Shown here piece after piece: positions 38,251-47,150 of a stretch of DNA of 64,000 nt. Both the position numbers and the translations under genes were made by a program. Location: NCBI GenBank assembly GCA_024346935.1, contig AP024879.1, forward strand, positions 744,001-808,000, read 5' to 3'. Each line of letters begins with the position of its first letter. Within the stretch, counting starts at the first letter, position 1. This DNA comes from Vibrio inusitatus. Its GTDB lineage: Bacteria; Pseudomonadota; Gammaproteobacteria; Enterobacterales; Vibrionaceae. A model generated the notes under the pieces. That model worked only from the letters and a program-made list of their open reading frames with translations. It was not told the DNA's origin and searched no databases.

Positions 38251-39015
38251 ATGCCTAACCAAGATAGAGAGGATGCCAAGCACGAATTAGGGCCTCTGCA
38301 GTTTGTCACTCTGATACTGTCAGTATACGTGCTGATAGCGCTGTTCATTGAAAATGCCTTCACCCTTGATACAGATACCACAGAGCTACTGGCAATGATT
38401 GATACCATGGTTTGCATGGTATTTTTAGTGGACTTTTTTCAACGTTTCTATCGCGCTCCTGACAAGTTGCAGTACATGAAATGGGGCTGGATTGACCTTT
38501 TATCAAGCATTCCATTAGTCGATGCTCTTCGTTATGGGCGCTTTGTCCACTTAGTTCGATTCTTACGTATTCTAAAGGCCGTTCGCTCTACCAAACTCAT
38601 TTTATACTACCTGTTTCGAAATCGACGTTCTGGCACATTCTCAATTGTGGCGAGTGTTTCTGTATTGGTGGTGATATTCGGGGCTATTGGGATTTTGCAA
38701 TTCGAAAAAGGATTACCAGACTCTAATATCCACTCTGCCGGAGATGCACTTTGGTGGTCTTTTGTCACGATCACTACCGTTGGATACGGTGATTTTTACC
38801 CCGTAACCACACAAGGCAGAATGGTTGCAGCTGTTTTAATGACCGCAGGCGTAGGTCTATTTGGTACCTTCACCGGTTTAGTAGCCAACTGGTTTATGAC
38901 CGAAACAGAACAAGCTGAAAATACTGAACGAGCGACAGTTAGAGCGGAAATCAAAGACCTTCACATGAAGATTGATGAGCTAAAAGAGCTCATCAAAAAC
39001 CAAAAATCAAACTAG
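38251..39015 (+). CDS. Voltage-gated-like potassium channel protein
   Basis: 254 residues. About six membrane helices, with an Arg-rich S4-like segment ('RYGRFVHLVRFLRILKAVRS') and the pore with selectivity filter 'TITTVGYGDFYP'. A cytoplasmic coiled coil (about 220-250, 'EIKDLHMKIDELKELIKN') ends the protein. It resembles KvAP/Kv-type bacterial channels and should conduct K+ across the inner membrane. Coupled to ybjQ; its 3' end overlaps the convergent Nudix gene by 9 bp. Confidence 0.92.
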   Translation: MPNQDREDAKHELGPLQFVTLILSVYVLIALFIENAFTLDTDTTELLAMIDTMVCMVFLVDFFQRFYRAPDKLQYMKWGWIDLLSSIPLVDALRYGRFVHLVRFLRILKAVRSTKLILYYLFRNRRSGTFSIVASVSVLVVIFGAIGILQFEKGLPDSNIHSAGDALWWSFVTITTVGYGDFYPVTTQGRMVAAVLMTAGVGLFGTFTGLVANWFMTETEQAENTERATVRAEIKDLHMKIDELKELIKNQKSN

Positions 39016-39525
39016 TTCTTTAGCAATAAGATGCAGTAGGAAGGTTTCACGCTCAATACTTAAGCCTTTCTTCGCACTATTCGCAATAGTATGTTCATTG
39101 TGAGCGATAGCCTCATGGATATTAACCCACTTTGCCTGCATACCATTTTTGATTTCATAATCTTCAAAGTTAGGAGTGCCTAACTCTGGGTCAACATGGC
39201 AGGTATAGCAGTAGGAATGCATGTGCATCACATCTGCATTCTCTTTATACCAAGGGCGAAATTCTTCGAAGATGCCAAATGGTTTGATATTTCGTATGTT
39301 TTGCGCGCCTGTTTCTTCTTCTAGTTCACGTACTAGACCTGCAATAACATCCTCCCCTTCATCAATACCGCCTCCCGGAAGCGAGAAGTCCTGATAACGT
39401 TCAGTATATAAAAGCAGTATTTTATCGCCCATAAGTGCAATCGCTCGGGTTGCTCGACGCTGTATGATGCTCTTTTGATCGAGCTCGCTTAAATCAGGGT
39501 GGATAGTGGTTTTTAAATGGCGCAT
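39007..39525 (-). CDS. Nudix hydrolase
   Basis: 172 residues. The Nudix box 'GGGIDEGEDVIAGLVRELEE' followed by ETGA fits G-x5-E-x7-REUxEExGU. Flanking strands 'KILLLYTERYQDFSLP' support the fold. It hydrolyses a nucleoside diphosphate linked to some moiety, substrate unknown. Convergent with the ion-channel gene, overlapping it at the 3' end. Confidence 0.9.
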   Translation of the reverse strand: MRHLKTTIHPDLSELDQKSIIQRRATRAIALMGDKILLLYTERYQDFSLPGGGIDEGEDVIAGLVRELEEETGAQNIRNIKPFGIFEEFRPWYKENADVMHMHSYCYTCHVDPELGTPNFEDYEIKNGMQAKWVNIHEAIAHNEHTIANSAKKGLSIERETFLLHLIAKELV

Positions 39526-39652
39526 GTAAATAACGACTAGATAGAATTTCCCGACATTTTAACATGTAACCAGAGGTTAACTATTGAATTAATTAAGATA
39601 TCTCGTACACTGAAAAAGATAAGTCAAAACAAATAGTTCTTTGGAGCCAATA

Positions 39653-39955
39653 ATGAAGAAAATCCTTCTTTTATCTGCAATGAGTGGCGCTGTGTTGCTA
39701 GCAGGTTGTGCAAGCGAACCAGACGAGTACACCGTAGAGGACTGGGATCCAATTACAAGTAAAGCGTCTATGTACTGCGTACAACAAGACAACGAGATCG
39801 TGCGAGCCTCAGAAGATGGTAAACGTGTCACTTACTGCGAGATTTCTGATGAAGAAAAGCATGAGATCTGGGAGTACTACTACATGAACCATGAAGATGA
39901 ACGTCCCGAGAATCAAAAGAAAAGTGAAGACGAAATGAGAAAAGCCTCAAACTAA
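39653..39955 (+). CDS. Small lipoprotein of unknown function
   Basis: 100 residues from the ATG at 39653, which has GGAG 8 nt upstream; the frame extends to a TTG at 39641. Lipoprotein signal MKKILLLSAMSGAVLLAGC (Cys19). The mature part is acidic and ends in a Lys/Glu-rich helix. Two further cysteines (in 'SMYCVQQD' and 'VTYCEISD') may form a disulfide. A strong bidirectional terminator follows. Confidence 0.75.
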   Translation: MKKILLLSAMSGAVLLAGCASEPDEYTVEDWDPITSKASMYCVQQDNEIVRASEDGKRVTYCEISDEEKHEIWEYYYMNHEDERPENQKKSEDEMRKASN

Positions 39956-39976
39956 TTTCTCTAACTTCGATTACAA

Positions 39977-40010
39977 AAACGCCCTGCTAATTTCCATTAA
40001 CAGGGCGTTT
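39977..40010 (+). terminator. Bidirectional terminator
   Basis: AAACGCCCTG (39977-39986) pairs with CAGGGCGTTT (40001-40010), followed by TTTTATT and preceded by an A run. It serves the lipoprotein gene and the convergent OsmC gene. Confidence 0.85.
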
Positions 40011-40025
40011 TTTTATTCTAGGCGC

Positions 40026-40424
40026 TTATACAATTTCCCAAGAGTGGGTCATTTCAACACCCTTATCTAGCATCAAGCATACAGAGCAGTACTTTTCTAG
40101 AGAGTCCTTAGCCACTTTTGCCACTATCTCAGAGTCAAGTTTTTCACCAGACACTTCAAAGTGAATATTAATGCTAGTGAAATACTTAGGGGCTTCGTCA
40201 CGACGCGTACTGCTGAGCTTTGCTACGCAACCCGTTACTTTTTGCTCTGCACTTTTTAGACCGTCTACCACGTCTACTGAGCTACAGCCTCCTGCAGCAA
40301 TCAATACCATTTCCATTGGGCTTGGTGCAGTCTTTCCACCGCTGCCATCTAAAACGACTGAATGACCAGATTGAGACTCACCGATAAATTTAAAATTATC
40401 TACCCAAGATACAGTTGCTTGCAT
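40026..40424 (-). CDS. yhfA: OsmC family protein, YhfA-like
   Basis: 132 residues, close in length and sequence blocks to E. coli YhfA ('APSPMEMVLIAAGGCSSVDVV', 'RRDEAPKYFTSINIHFEVSG', 'LEKYCSVCLMLDKGVEMTHS'). The OsmC fold carries paired redox cysteines, here in 'GGCSS' and 'KYCSVCLM', used in peroxide or hydroperoxide reduction in relatives. YhfA itself has no settled function. Cytoplasmic. Confidence 0.9.
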   Translation of the reverse strand: MQATVSWVDNFKFIGESQSGHSVVLDGSGGKTAPSPMEMVLIAAGGCSSVDVVDGLKSAEQKVTGCVAKLSSTRRDEAPKYFTSINIHFEVSGEKLDSEIVAKVAKDSLEKYCSVCLMLDKGVEMTHSWEIV

Positions 40425-40778
40425 AATTAAATCCTCTTTTAATTTGGCCTCATTTTACACACTCATAGTGCGAACTCAACAATCGAAATGATGACGATGT
40501 CATGACATGTCCTGCAAGTTTAAGTTTCAGGATAGAAAAATTGAATACACCTAACAATTTTGAACAATGCGTCCACGACTATGCCATTGATATCATTGAC
40601 TTATAAACTCCCCCCGATACACTGAATCAGGCAAGAGAAAGTATTGTTTTTGAAGTTGTGTAGTACATTTGGTGACTCGTCGTCGTTGTATTCACCATCG
40701 ATCAATGCAATCTATTTTCAAGCACTTAGTATGGTCACATTTGACCAAGTTTAGTTATATCGCAAAGGAAAATTGGCA
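40425..40778. other. Spacer with probable long 5' UTR of the cold-shock gene
   Basis: 354 bp between the divergent OsmC gene and the cold-shock gene. No ORF is supported. Cold-shock genes often carry a long structured leader, so the right-hand 150-200 bp may be transcribed; I could not define a promoter or a specific thermosensor fold. Confidence 0.35.
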
Positions 40779-40988
40779 ATGTCAAACTCAGTTACTGGTA
40801 CCGTAAAATGGTTTAACGAAACTAAAGGTTTCGGTTTTATTCAACAAGAAAACGGTCCAGACGTATTCGCTCACTTCTCTGCTATTCAAGGCGATGGTTT
40901 CCGCACTCTTGCTGAAGGCCAAAAAGTAGAATTTGTTGTTACTACAGGCCAAAAGGGCCCGCAAGCAGAGCAAATTCGCGCAGTATAA
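40779..40988 (+). CDS. Cold-shock domain protein (CspA family)
   Basis: 69 residues from the ATG at 40779 (AAAGGA upstream); an in-frame TTG two codons earlier is less likely. Single cold-shock domain with RNA-binding motifs 'KGFGFI' and 'VFAHF', beginning [20 protein letters not shown]. It acts as an RNA chaperone. A strong terminator follows at once. The paralogue cannot be named without comparison to all Csp genes of the genome. Confidence 0.95.
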   Translation: MSNSVTGTVKWFNETKGFGFIQQENGPDVFAHFSAIQGDGFRTLAEGQKVEFVVTTGQKGPQAEQIRAV

Positions 40989-40995
40989 TTGCGCC

Positions 40996-41024
40996 AAGTA
41001 AGCCAGTGTTTCACTGGCTTACTT
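40996..41024 (+). terminator. Terminator of the cold-shock gene
   Basis: AAGTAAGCCAGTG-ttt-CACTGGCTTACTT, a perfect 13-bp stem followed by TTCC, 8 bp after the stop codon. Confidence 0.8.
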
Positions 41025-41082
41025 TTCCCCTCTCAACCCTATATAATCGAACGCCTAAATCCTATTTTCTGGAATCTCCACT

Positions 41083-41622
41083 TTGGCGCTCAAACCCACT
41101 ATTTATAAGTTCCGTGTAAACCTAGCGGATACCAATCGCAATCAATTTGATGATATTAATCTCACTGTAGCCAAGCACCCTTCTGAAAATGAAGTTAGAA
41201 TGTTGGTTCGGATCTTTGCGTTTTGCCTTAATAACACCGCAAATCTAACCTTCACCAAAGGGTTATCTGAGCAAGAAGAGCCCGATATTTGGGAGTTGTC
41301 TGATATTGGCGACATTGTCACCTGGATAGAGGTGGGTGAACCTTCTACTGACAGAGTTAAAAAAGCAGCCCGAAAATCAAAACAGACTCATTTTTATACC
41401 TTTAACGAAAATAAATCAGATGTTTGGTTTAACAAAAACCAATCCGTTCTTCGTGAATATGACGCCAGCATTACTCAATTTGATTTTGCCCCAATCGAAG
41501 AACTCGTTTCAGGGCTTGCAAGAACCAACGACTTAAGCCTTATGATTTCAGGCAACAGCATGTTTGCAACACTAGGTGATGTAAATACTGAAATCACTAT
41601 TACAGAACTACAAGTCAAATAA
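41083..41622 (+). CDS. yaeQ: YaeQ family protein
   Basis: 179 residues, the usual length. It starts with TTG (reads MALKPTIYKFRVNLAD) after a weak TGGA. YaeQ blocks are visible: 'HPSENEVRMLVRIFAFCLN', 'LSEQEEPDIWELSDIGDI' and 'WIEVGEPSTDRVKKA'. The fold is related to PD-(D/E)XK nucleases; E. coli YaeQ was once linked to RfaH suppression, but no function is settled. Followed by a terminator. Confidence 0.93.
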   Translation: MALKPTIYKFRVNLADTNRNQFDDINLTVAKHPSENEVRMLVRIFAFCLNNTANLTFTKGLSEQEEPDIWELSDIGDIVTWIEVGEPSTDRVKKAARKSKQTHFYTFNENKSDVWFNKNQSVLREYDASITQFDFAPIEELVSGLARTNDLSLMISGNSMFATLGDVNTEITITELQVK

Positions 41623-41639
41623 TAGTCACTCTCTTAAAT

Positions 41640-41663
41640 AAGGTCAGCGATTGCTGGCCTTTT
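41640..41663 (+). terminator. Terminator of yaeQ
   Basis: AAGGTCAGC-gatt-GCTGGCCTT with TTT following; a short stem with one G-T pair, 18 bp after the stop codon. Confidence 0.7.
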
Positions 41664-41761
41664 TACTATCAACGACATTGACATTGATGATGTTTTGAAG
41701 AGCAATAACACTTATGTATTCGATAAACAATTGCTTTGACTACATATTTATCATCATTTAA

Positions 41762-43375
41762 TTATAAACCTAGATAGTTATTCAACTTACTATTGGAGTT
41801 CTGCTTAGTATGAGTAAATGCATTTATAAATGATAGTGTCATAATTAAGCTATTACTGTTACTGCGAATCCTAAACAGCTTTTTGATAGTATTAGCAAAG
41901 AAAATTGCTATAGAAAATTTCAATTCCTCATCAGGATCAGATATCAATAAGTGCATTATCGTACAAACAATCAAGCTTAATAACACCGCCGTAGATTGAT
42001 TTATAAAATGAGAAAAATCATAACTTGGAATATTACTGGAATCTATAAATATTGACCAAAATAGTAAATAATACATACCAATTAATTTAAACCTATTACT
42101 GTTCATGTAAACCAAGGAATAAACGTATATTAGTAGCAAATTAACCGTGAAATACACAATAGGATTATCAATACTAGGCATTATGCTAAAATTAAAAAAT
42201 AGTGCAAATAAAATACAGCCTAACTTAGTGATAAATTGATATTTTAGTGCTTTAAAGTTAGGGATTGGCACAAACATTAGCATACTTAAAGAGATAGCTG
42301 TGTTCATCATTGCTTGATAGCCAAAGTCCCATTGTGTGCTGACAGAGTACTCATTTATACACATCAAAGCGATAAAAACTCTAAGTGCATTGACGAATGC
42401 TAAAGCGACGGCTGGAACGTTAAGAAAGGCAAAATAACAACGTATTGCAAGTAAAATATTATTCGGTGATTTTTTGTGTGTTAATGTATCTGTGAAATCT
42501 CTTGCGACATCTGTAAAGCTTTTAACATCAGCACTAGTAGATTCTTCTAAATTATTAATAAACTCAACCACATCAGTGCTATCTTGGCTCTTAAATGTTT
42601 GAATAGACAAATCCCTAAACTCGCTTATTTTTCCATCATCTATATCAGATTTAACCGCAAACTGATTCAATGATATTAATTTGTATAGCAACAAGTAATA
42701 GTAATGTGGATTAATAATTAATTCTTTTATGTCATAGTAAGTTGGATCTGATTTTATGGTATTGACTGATTTTTTATAACCTCTTATAGAAGACATAAAT
42801 TTTACAGCATTATTATATATATCATTAGTCATAAAACTTGATAGTAATATAGTTAATTCATCATCAAGCTTTGCTTTGGTTTTAACATAATTGCTAGTTG
42901 ATTTTTCAGAAGGTATTACTGCTTGAACTAATATAGAGCAAATAACACTAATTAGAATCGCACCACCTCGATTAATTACTGAGTCAATAATAGTGTCCAA
43001 ACTTAGACTATTGATAATTGGAAAACAAATAGAAGCTACAGTAAGATTGAATATTGGCCAAGAGTAACGAAAAGAACCTCGTGATAACGAAATTCCTATT
43101 GAGCCTACGATTATCACACCTATAACTACATAGACGAAATGATACGAATCCCCAGAGAAAGGCGCACAGATAAAGATTACTGCAACGAACCCCATTAAAG
43201 TACCAACGACACGCCCAAGTGCCTTAATAAAGAATTCACCTCTAGATGGTATTAGCGATATGGCTGCAGCCGACATAGCGGCGGTTGACGCTGGCAGGTC
43301 GAATTGCAGAGCCGCTATCCATGTGAGCATGATCGATAGCGCTATTCTTAAGGCTGATAAGTAGTGTAAGTTCAT
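41762..43375 (-). CDS. FUSC-family efflux inner-membrane protein (AaeB-like)
   Basis: 537 residues from the ATG at 43375, one base after the stop of the HlyD gene. Two blocks of membrane helices, near 10-165 and 325-500, separated by a soluble region, as in AaeB/FUSC proteins; the first block has 'ALRIALSIMLTWIAALQFDLP' and 'SRGEFFIKALGRVVGTLMGF'. Shorter than E. coli AaeB (about 655). With the HlyD and DUF1656 genes it forms an aaeXAB-type pump, probably exporting aromatic carboxylic acids. The gene is markedly AT-rich, more so than its flanks. Confidence 0.85.
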   Translation of the reverse strand: MNLHYLSALRIALSIMLTWIAALQFDLPASTAAMSAAAISLIPSRGEFFIKALGRVVGTLMGFVAVIFICAPFSGDSYHFVYVVIGVIIVGSIGISLSRGSFRYSWPIFNLTVASICFPIINSLSLDTIIDSVINRGGAILISVICSILVQAVIPSEKSTSNYVKTKAKLDDELTILLSSFMTNDIYNNAVKFMSSIRGYKKSVNTIKSDPTYYDIKELIINPHYYYLLLYKLISLNQFAVKSDIDDGKISEFRDLSIQTFKSQDSTDVVEFINNLEESTSADVKSFTDVARDFTDTLTHKKSPNNILLAIRCYFAFLNVPAVALAFVNALRVFIALMCINEYSVSTQWDFGYQAMMNTAISLSMLMFVPIPNFKALKYQFITKLGCILFALFFNFSIMPSIDNPIVYFTVNLLLIYVYSLVYMNSNRFKLIGMYYLLFWSIFIDSSNIPSYDFSHFINQSTAVLLSLIVCTIMHLLISDPDEELKFSIAIFFANTIKKLFRIRSNSNSLIMTLSFINAFTHTKQNSNSKLNNYLGL

Positions 43376-43376
43376 T

Positions 43377-44225
43377 TTAGTCAATGGTGTTAATTGTAAT
43401 GCTTGCAGTTGTGCCATGTATTAATTTGACGTTCTGAGGGAGTTCATCGAATTCAACTCGCACCGGCACGCGCTGTGCTAGTCTAATCCAAGGTATCGTT
43501 TGAGAGACTTGGGGGATTAAACCAGTATCATCCGCACTATTATCGGTAATAGCACTTCCTATACTCTGTACCGTGCCACTTATACTCATCCCTGATGAAA
43601 ACAAAACAACTGTAGCCTTACTTCCCACATGGATATCCGGTAACTTTGTCTCTTCGAAGTAACCAAGCACGTAAAACGAGTCCTTTTCGACTAATGCAAC
43701 AATGCTATCTCCACTTTTCAAGTGGTTTCCAACTCGTTGAGTAAGATTGGTAATATAACCGTCAGTTGGCGCATAAATTTTAGTTCGCTCTAGATCCAAA
43801 CGAGACTTACCTAAATCAGCCTTACTTTGCTGAAGAGCGGCCCTTTGCTTTTCAACATTCAAGTTTTCTTCTCTTACTTGCTCTTTCGAAATTAAGCCAG
43901 ATGACAGCTTGTTATCTCTTGTTGCAATATTTGAAGCGATATCAAGTTCAGATTTCTGTTGTGCTACTTTGGCTTTTGCTGACAACACAGCTTGTAGGTA
44001 GTCTCTTTCGTCTATAGTGACAAGCAGATCACCCTTCTTTACAAATTGATTATCTTTTACATGAATAGCTACGATCTTACCGTCAACATCAGTAGATAAT
44101 TTGGTGATTTCTGCCTTTAGTTTTCCATCTCGAGTCCAAGGTTGATAGTTATACTTATCCCAGGCGAATTTGGTAAGGACTATAGCAAGAGACAAAATGA
44201 TAATGCTAACTAGGTATTTCTTCAT
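43377..44225 (-). CDS. aaeA: HlyD-family membrane fusion protein (AaeA-like)
   Basis: 282 residues from the ATG at 44225; a GTG at 44240 is also in frame. N-terminal membrane anchor, then 'WTRDGKLKAEITKLSTDVDG', lipoyl-type 'HVKDNQFVKKGDLLVTIDERDY', a coiled-coil hairpin, and 'NHLKSGDSIVALVEKDSFYV' with 'WIRLAQRVPVRVEFDELP', all strongly like E. coli AaeA. It bridges the periplasm for the FUSC-type pump encoded next. Confidence 0.9.
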   Translation of the reverse strand: MKKYLVSIIILSLAIVLTKFAWDKYNYQPWTRDGKLKAEITKLSTDVDGKIVAIHVKDNQFVKKGDLLVTIDERDYLQAVLSAKAKVAQQKSELDIASNIATRDNKLSSGLISKEQVREENLNVEKQRAALQQSKADLGKSRLDLERTKIYAPTDGYITNLTQRVGNHLKSGDSIVALVEKDSFYVLGYFEETKLPDIHVGSKATVVLFSSGMSISGTVQSIGSAITDNSADDTGLIPQVSQTIPWIRLAQRVPVRVEFDELPQNVKLIHGTTASITINTID

Positions 44226-44241
44226 GTTTTTATCTATCACT

Positions 44242-44436
44242 TTATTGAATGATGGTTAATGAGGAGACAATGATCAGTAGAATCGAAAAGTCGTATAAGT
44301 AAGGGTTATGACCAACTAACTGGTATATTTTTTTCAAGTACAACGGGCGTATGATCACCCATAGAAACAATCCAAATACGATTGGTGTAATAATAGGTGC
44401 AAAATAAACACTGTGTAAAAAAACAAAATCACTCAT
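44242..44436 (-). CDS. aaeX: DUF1656 small membrane protein (AaeX-like)
   Basis: 64 residues with two membrane helices ('FAPIITPIVFGLFLWVIIRP' and 'FSILLIIVSSLTII'). DUF1656/AaeX proteins precede AaeA and AaeB in efflux operons; their role is accessory and unknown. First gene of the operon. The regulatory region shared with the divergent LysR gene lies at 44437-44722. Confidence 0.88.
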   Translation of the reverse strand: MSDFVFLHSVYFAPIITPIVFGLFLWVIIRPLYLKKIYQLVGHNPYLYDFSILLIIVSSLTIIQ

Positions 44437-44722
44437 ATGATGAACTTTACCCCTGGTTGACCAAAACTGTGATTATAACGGTCGTATCAATTTATTATAC
44501 TCCTTATGCAGGAAATGACTTTTCCAAAAATTGGAGTCGATTTAAACCATCTAAAGCAGAGTTTAGCTCTCAATGTATAAGAACGAGGATTAATGTCGCT
44601 CACTAAGTAACGACACTCATAGTCATCAAAACAAAGTGTTATCAGAACTGAATATAGCGTTGAAACTTAACAGAATTCCTCTAATCTTATCGTATGAAAA
44701 TGAAATCTACCGTCGTGTACTT

Positions 44723-45619
44723 ATGAACAAAAATGTCGATATTATCGCTTTGATTGCTTTTAAAAAAACGATAGAACATCGTTCATTAAGTAGTGCAGCA
44801 AAAGAAATGAAAGTGAGCAATTCCACAATTACTCGGAAAATTAGCGAACTAGAGTCGTACTACGGAGTATCGTTAATCACACGAACAACCCGCTCGTTAT
44901 CAGCAACTGAAGAAGGCGAAATACTATATAAGTACTGTAAACAAACTTTGGATGTCCTCTCCAATGCAGAAGCTGAAATTACTAATTTTCAAGATGAATA
45001 TCAAGGTGAGATATCCATAGTTACCAACATTGGATTACACGGTTTGGTTAGCCATCGATTGGTTTCTGACTACTGTCAAAACCATCCCAATGTCAAAGTG
45101 AACTTTACAACGTATTCGGGTGATATGGATTTGTGGAGACAAAATATTGATGTTTGGATTAAGGCTGGACCTGTTAATGACGACAAACTCATTACCCGCT
45201 CTTTTGAAGCGCATCCTATCATTGTGGTAGCTACTCAGAAGTACCTTAATACTAAGAGTGACATCGTCAATATCAACAGCATTGGAAGCGATCATACTCA
45301 GGTCTTCCTGAGCTTGCACCATATGGGGATTGAGTCACCAATTAGTTCAGTTCCCTATCAGTTAAAAACTGACCAAGTGATTATCGCCAAGAATGCCCTC
45401 TTATGTGATATGGGACTATGTGCCATACCTAAAGCAGCAGTAATGAAAGAACTGGCTACAGGTGAAGTTATAGACGTTTTTCCACATGATTTTAAAAAAG
45501 ACACAACCATAACCGTAGCGTATAAAGAACGGAAACATAGGCCTGCTAGGTTAGAAAGTTTTCTCGAAGTATTGTTCACTCATTTATCAAATGTAAAGAC
45601 AACGAATTATGTCGATTAA
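44723..45619 (+). CDS. LysR-family regulator, probably of the adjacent efflux operon
   Basis: 298 residues from the ATG at 44723 (MNKNVDIIALIAFKKTIEHR), which places the helix-turn-helix at the normal distance; the frame runs back to a GTG at 44636. The DNA-binding domain contains 'SSAAKEMKVSNSTITRKISELESYYGVSLITRTTRS', followed by the effector domain. Divergent from aaeXAB-like genes, the same arrangement as aaeR in E. coli, where aromatic acids are inducers. Confidence 0.88.
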   Translation: MNKNVDIIALIAFKKTIEHRSLSSAAKEMKVSNSTITRKISELESYYGVSLITRTTRSLSATEEGEILYKYCKQTLDVLSNAEAEITNFQDEYQGEISIVTNIGLHGLVSHRLVSDYCQNHPNVKVNFTTYSGDMDLWRQNIDVWIKAGPVNDDKLITRSFEAHPIIVVATQKYLNTKSDIVNINSIGSDHTQVFLSLHHMGIESPISSVPYQLKTDQVIIAKNALLCDMGLCAIPKAAVMKELATGEVIDVFPHDFKKDTTITVAYKERKHRPARLESFLEVLFTHLSNVKTTNYVD

Positions 45620-45833
45620 AGTGGGGACAGGAAGACTTTCAAGCATGTGACGTTCGTTACCCTAGCATTGAAAATCTTTATCTTTAAGTTTTATCAAAAA
45701 AATAACTCAATTCATCGACTCAATTAAATTGTTAGTCTATCGTTGTTATTAGAGAGTTCCTGGAACACTCGATTGAACATTATTTAATTAAATACACTTT
45801 GATTATTTCAATAAATGGATTTGTGAGGTAATA

Positions 45834-46058
45834 ATGAAAAAACTGTTAGTATTAAGTGCTATATTTTCTAGTTCATTAGTTTTCGCTGGTGATGATGTCT
45901 GCATGGAGATTGGCAAAGCGCAAGCAATAAATGATCATGACAGGGTTATTGAACTCGCCGCAACGATAAACGATGCCGATGTGGAACAGTGTAAAATGGT
46001 GGCAAAAAAAGCTCGTGAAGATGCCACAGATAGCTTTGAAACAATGAATGACGAATAA
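45834..46058 (+). CDS. Small exported protein
   Basis: 74 residues. Signal peptide MKKLLVLSAIFSSSLVFA, mature part about 56 residues, helical and acidic, with two cysteines ('DVCMEIG' and 'VEQCKMV') that could pair in the periplasm. A GAGGT ribosome-binding site precedes the ATG and a clear terminator follows, supporting a real monocistronic gene. Family unknown. Confidence 0.75.
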   Translation: MKKLLVLSAIFSSSLVFAGDDVCMEIGKAQAINDHDRVIELAATINDADVEQCKMVAKKAREDATDSFETMNDE

Positions 46059-46084
46059 ATTATAATTATTAATTCTAATTAATG

Positions 46085-46108
46085 AGCTGCTTTTATAAGC
46101 AGCTTTTT
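46085..46108 (+). terminator. Terminator of the small exported protein gene
   Basis: AGCTGCTT-ttat-AAGCAGCT followed by TTTTT; perfect 8-bp stem, 27 bp after the stop codon. Confidence 0.85.
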
Positions 46109-46109
46109 G

Positions 46110-46138
46110 CCTTTTACTATAAAATAAATAGTAAAAGG
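46110..46138. repeat. Second inverted repeat downstream of the terminator
   Basis: CCTTTTACTAT (46110-46120) and ATAGTAAAAGG (46128-46138), a perfect 11-bp inverted repeat with a 7-nt loop, two bases after the T run of the preceding terminator. The rest of the 46059-46487 spacer shows nothing else I can support. Confidence 0.5.
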
Positions 46139-46487
46139 TATAAACATCAACCAAACAAACACGCTGTCATATATAAATACTCAGTATTATTAGCTTAACC
46201 ACACTATCCTTAAACTATTTCTCTTCATAGCCGATAGTTACCCCATGCAGCTTAATAAATATTAATGGCGCATTTATAATACAAAAACACTATTACAGCA
46301 ATTTAATTACAGCCTTTAATATCCCTTTAATTCAGCATCTAGATAACTGCTACATAGCTTGATTTTTTTGACAATACGAAGGATGCACTCCAGTAGATGA
46401 AGGGGAAATAGACATTTATAAATTATGAAAACATCCCCGCTATTTCTTACTATCATTAAAGCACTAAGGGCTAGACACCGTATAAAA

Positions 46488-47150
46488 TCATTTCCTTTCA
46501 TTCATTTGGGTTAGACCAGCACTCACTAAGCTCGAGACCAATATCGCTAAATAAAAGACGCCTGCTATTGCCTCAAAATAAGCAATAAAGCGCGTTAATG
46601 GCTCCGTCGGTGCAATACCCCCATAACCTACAGAGGTCATGGTAATAAAGCTGAAATAAATCATTCTTGATAGATTATCTAACCAAGGCCCGTGTTCGAT
46701 GCCATTGAAGCCCCCTTGTAGGATTTCCAGCAGCAACAACTGAACGAACGCAAACCAAAGCCCCATCATTAAATAGATGCATATCGAGCCTACAATCTGG
46801 TTCTTATCAATCTTTGGTGCCGTCAAAATCAGCTGTGTCGCATGTTTAAGGTACTGTCCAATAAAAACAACTAGCGCAACTAAAGACACAATCGCCAAGT
46901 CTGCTGCTTCAAAAATTGATGCCATTGATGAGATAAAAACTAGGACGATTAAAAAACCGAACCAACTGCGCACTCCCTTTCGCTGCCTATCTATGCCTAA
47001 GGTAGAAGCAGACATGCAAAGTAAAAGACCTACCAGTACTAGGTCCTGCCCTCTATCGAAAAACTGCTCCAAAACGGCACAGCCGAAAAGGAGCAGAACC
47101 AAGGCAACGAATAAGAACAAAAAATTATCGCGCTCTGTTATTTTTTCCAT
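46488..47150 (-). CDS. Two-helix-pore potassium channel family protein
   Basis: 220 residues. About four N-terminal membrane helices, then a pore region with filter 'TMTSVGYGGIAP' between two more helices. The filter keeps the T-x-G-Y-G core, so K+ selectivity is likely. It lacks the Arg-rich S4 and C-terminal coiled coil of the other channel in this window. Its start overlaps the stop of the upstream transporter gene by one base. Confidence 0.88.
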   Translation of the reverse strand: MEKITERDNFLFLFVALVLLLFGCAVLEQFFDRGQDLVLVGLLLCMSASTLGIDRQRKGVRSWFGFLIVLVFISSMASIFEAADLAIVSLVALVVFIGQYLKHATQLILTAPKIDKNQIVGSICIYLMMGLWFAFVQLLLLEILQGGFNGIEHGPWLDNLSRMIYFSFITMTSVGYGGIAPTEPLTRFIAYFEAIAGVFYLAILVSSLVSAGLTQMNERK

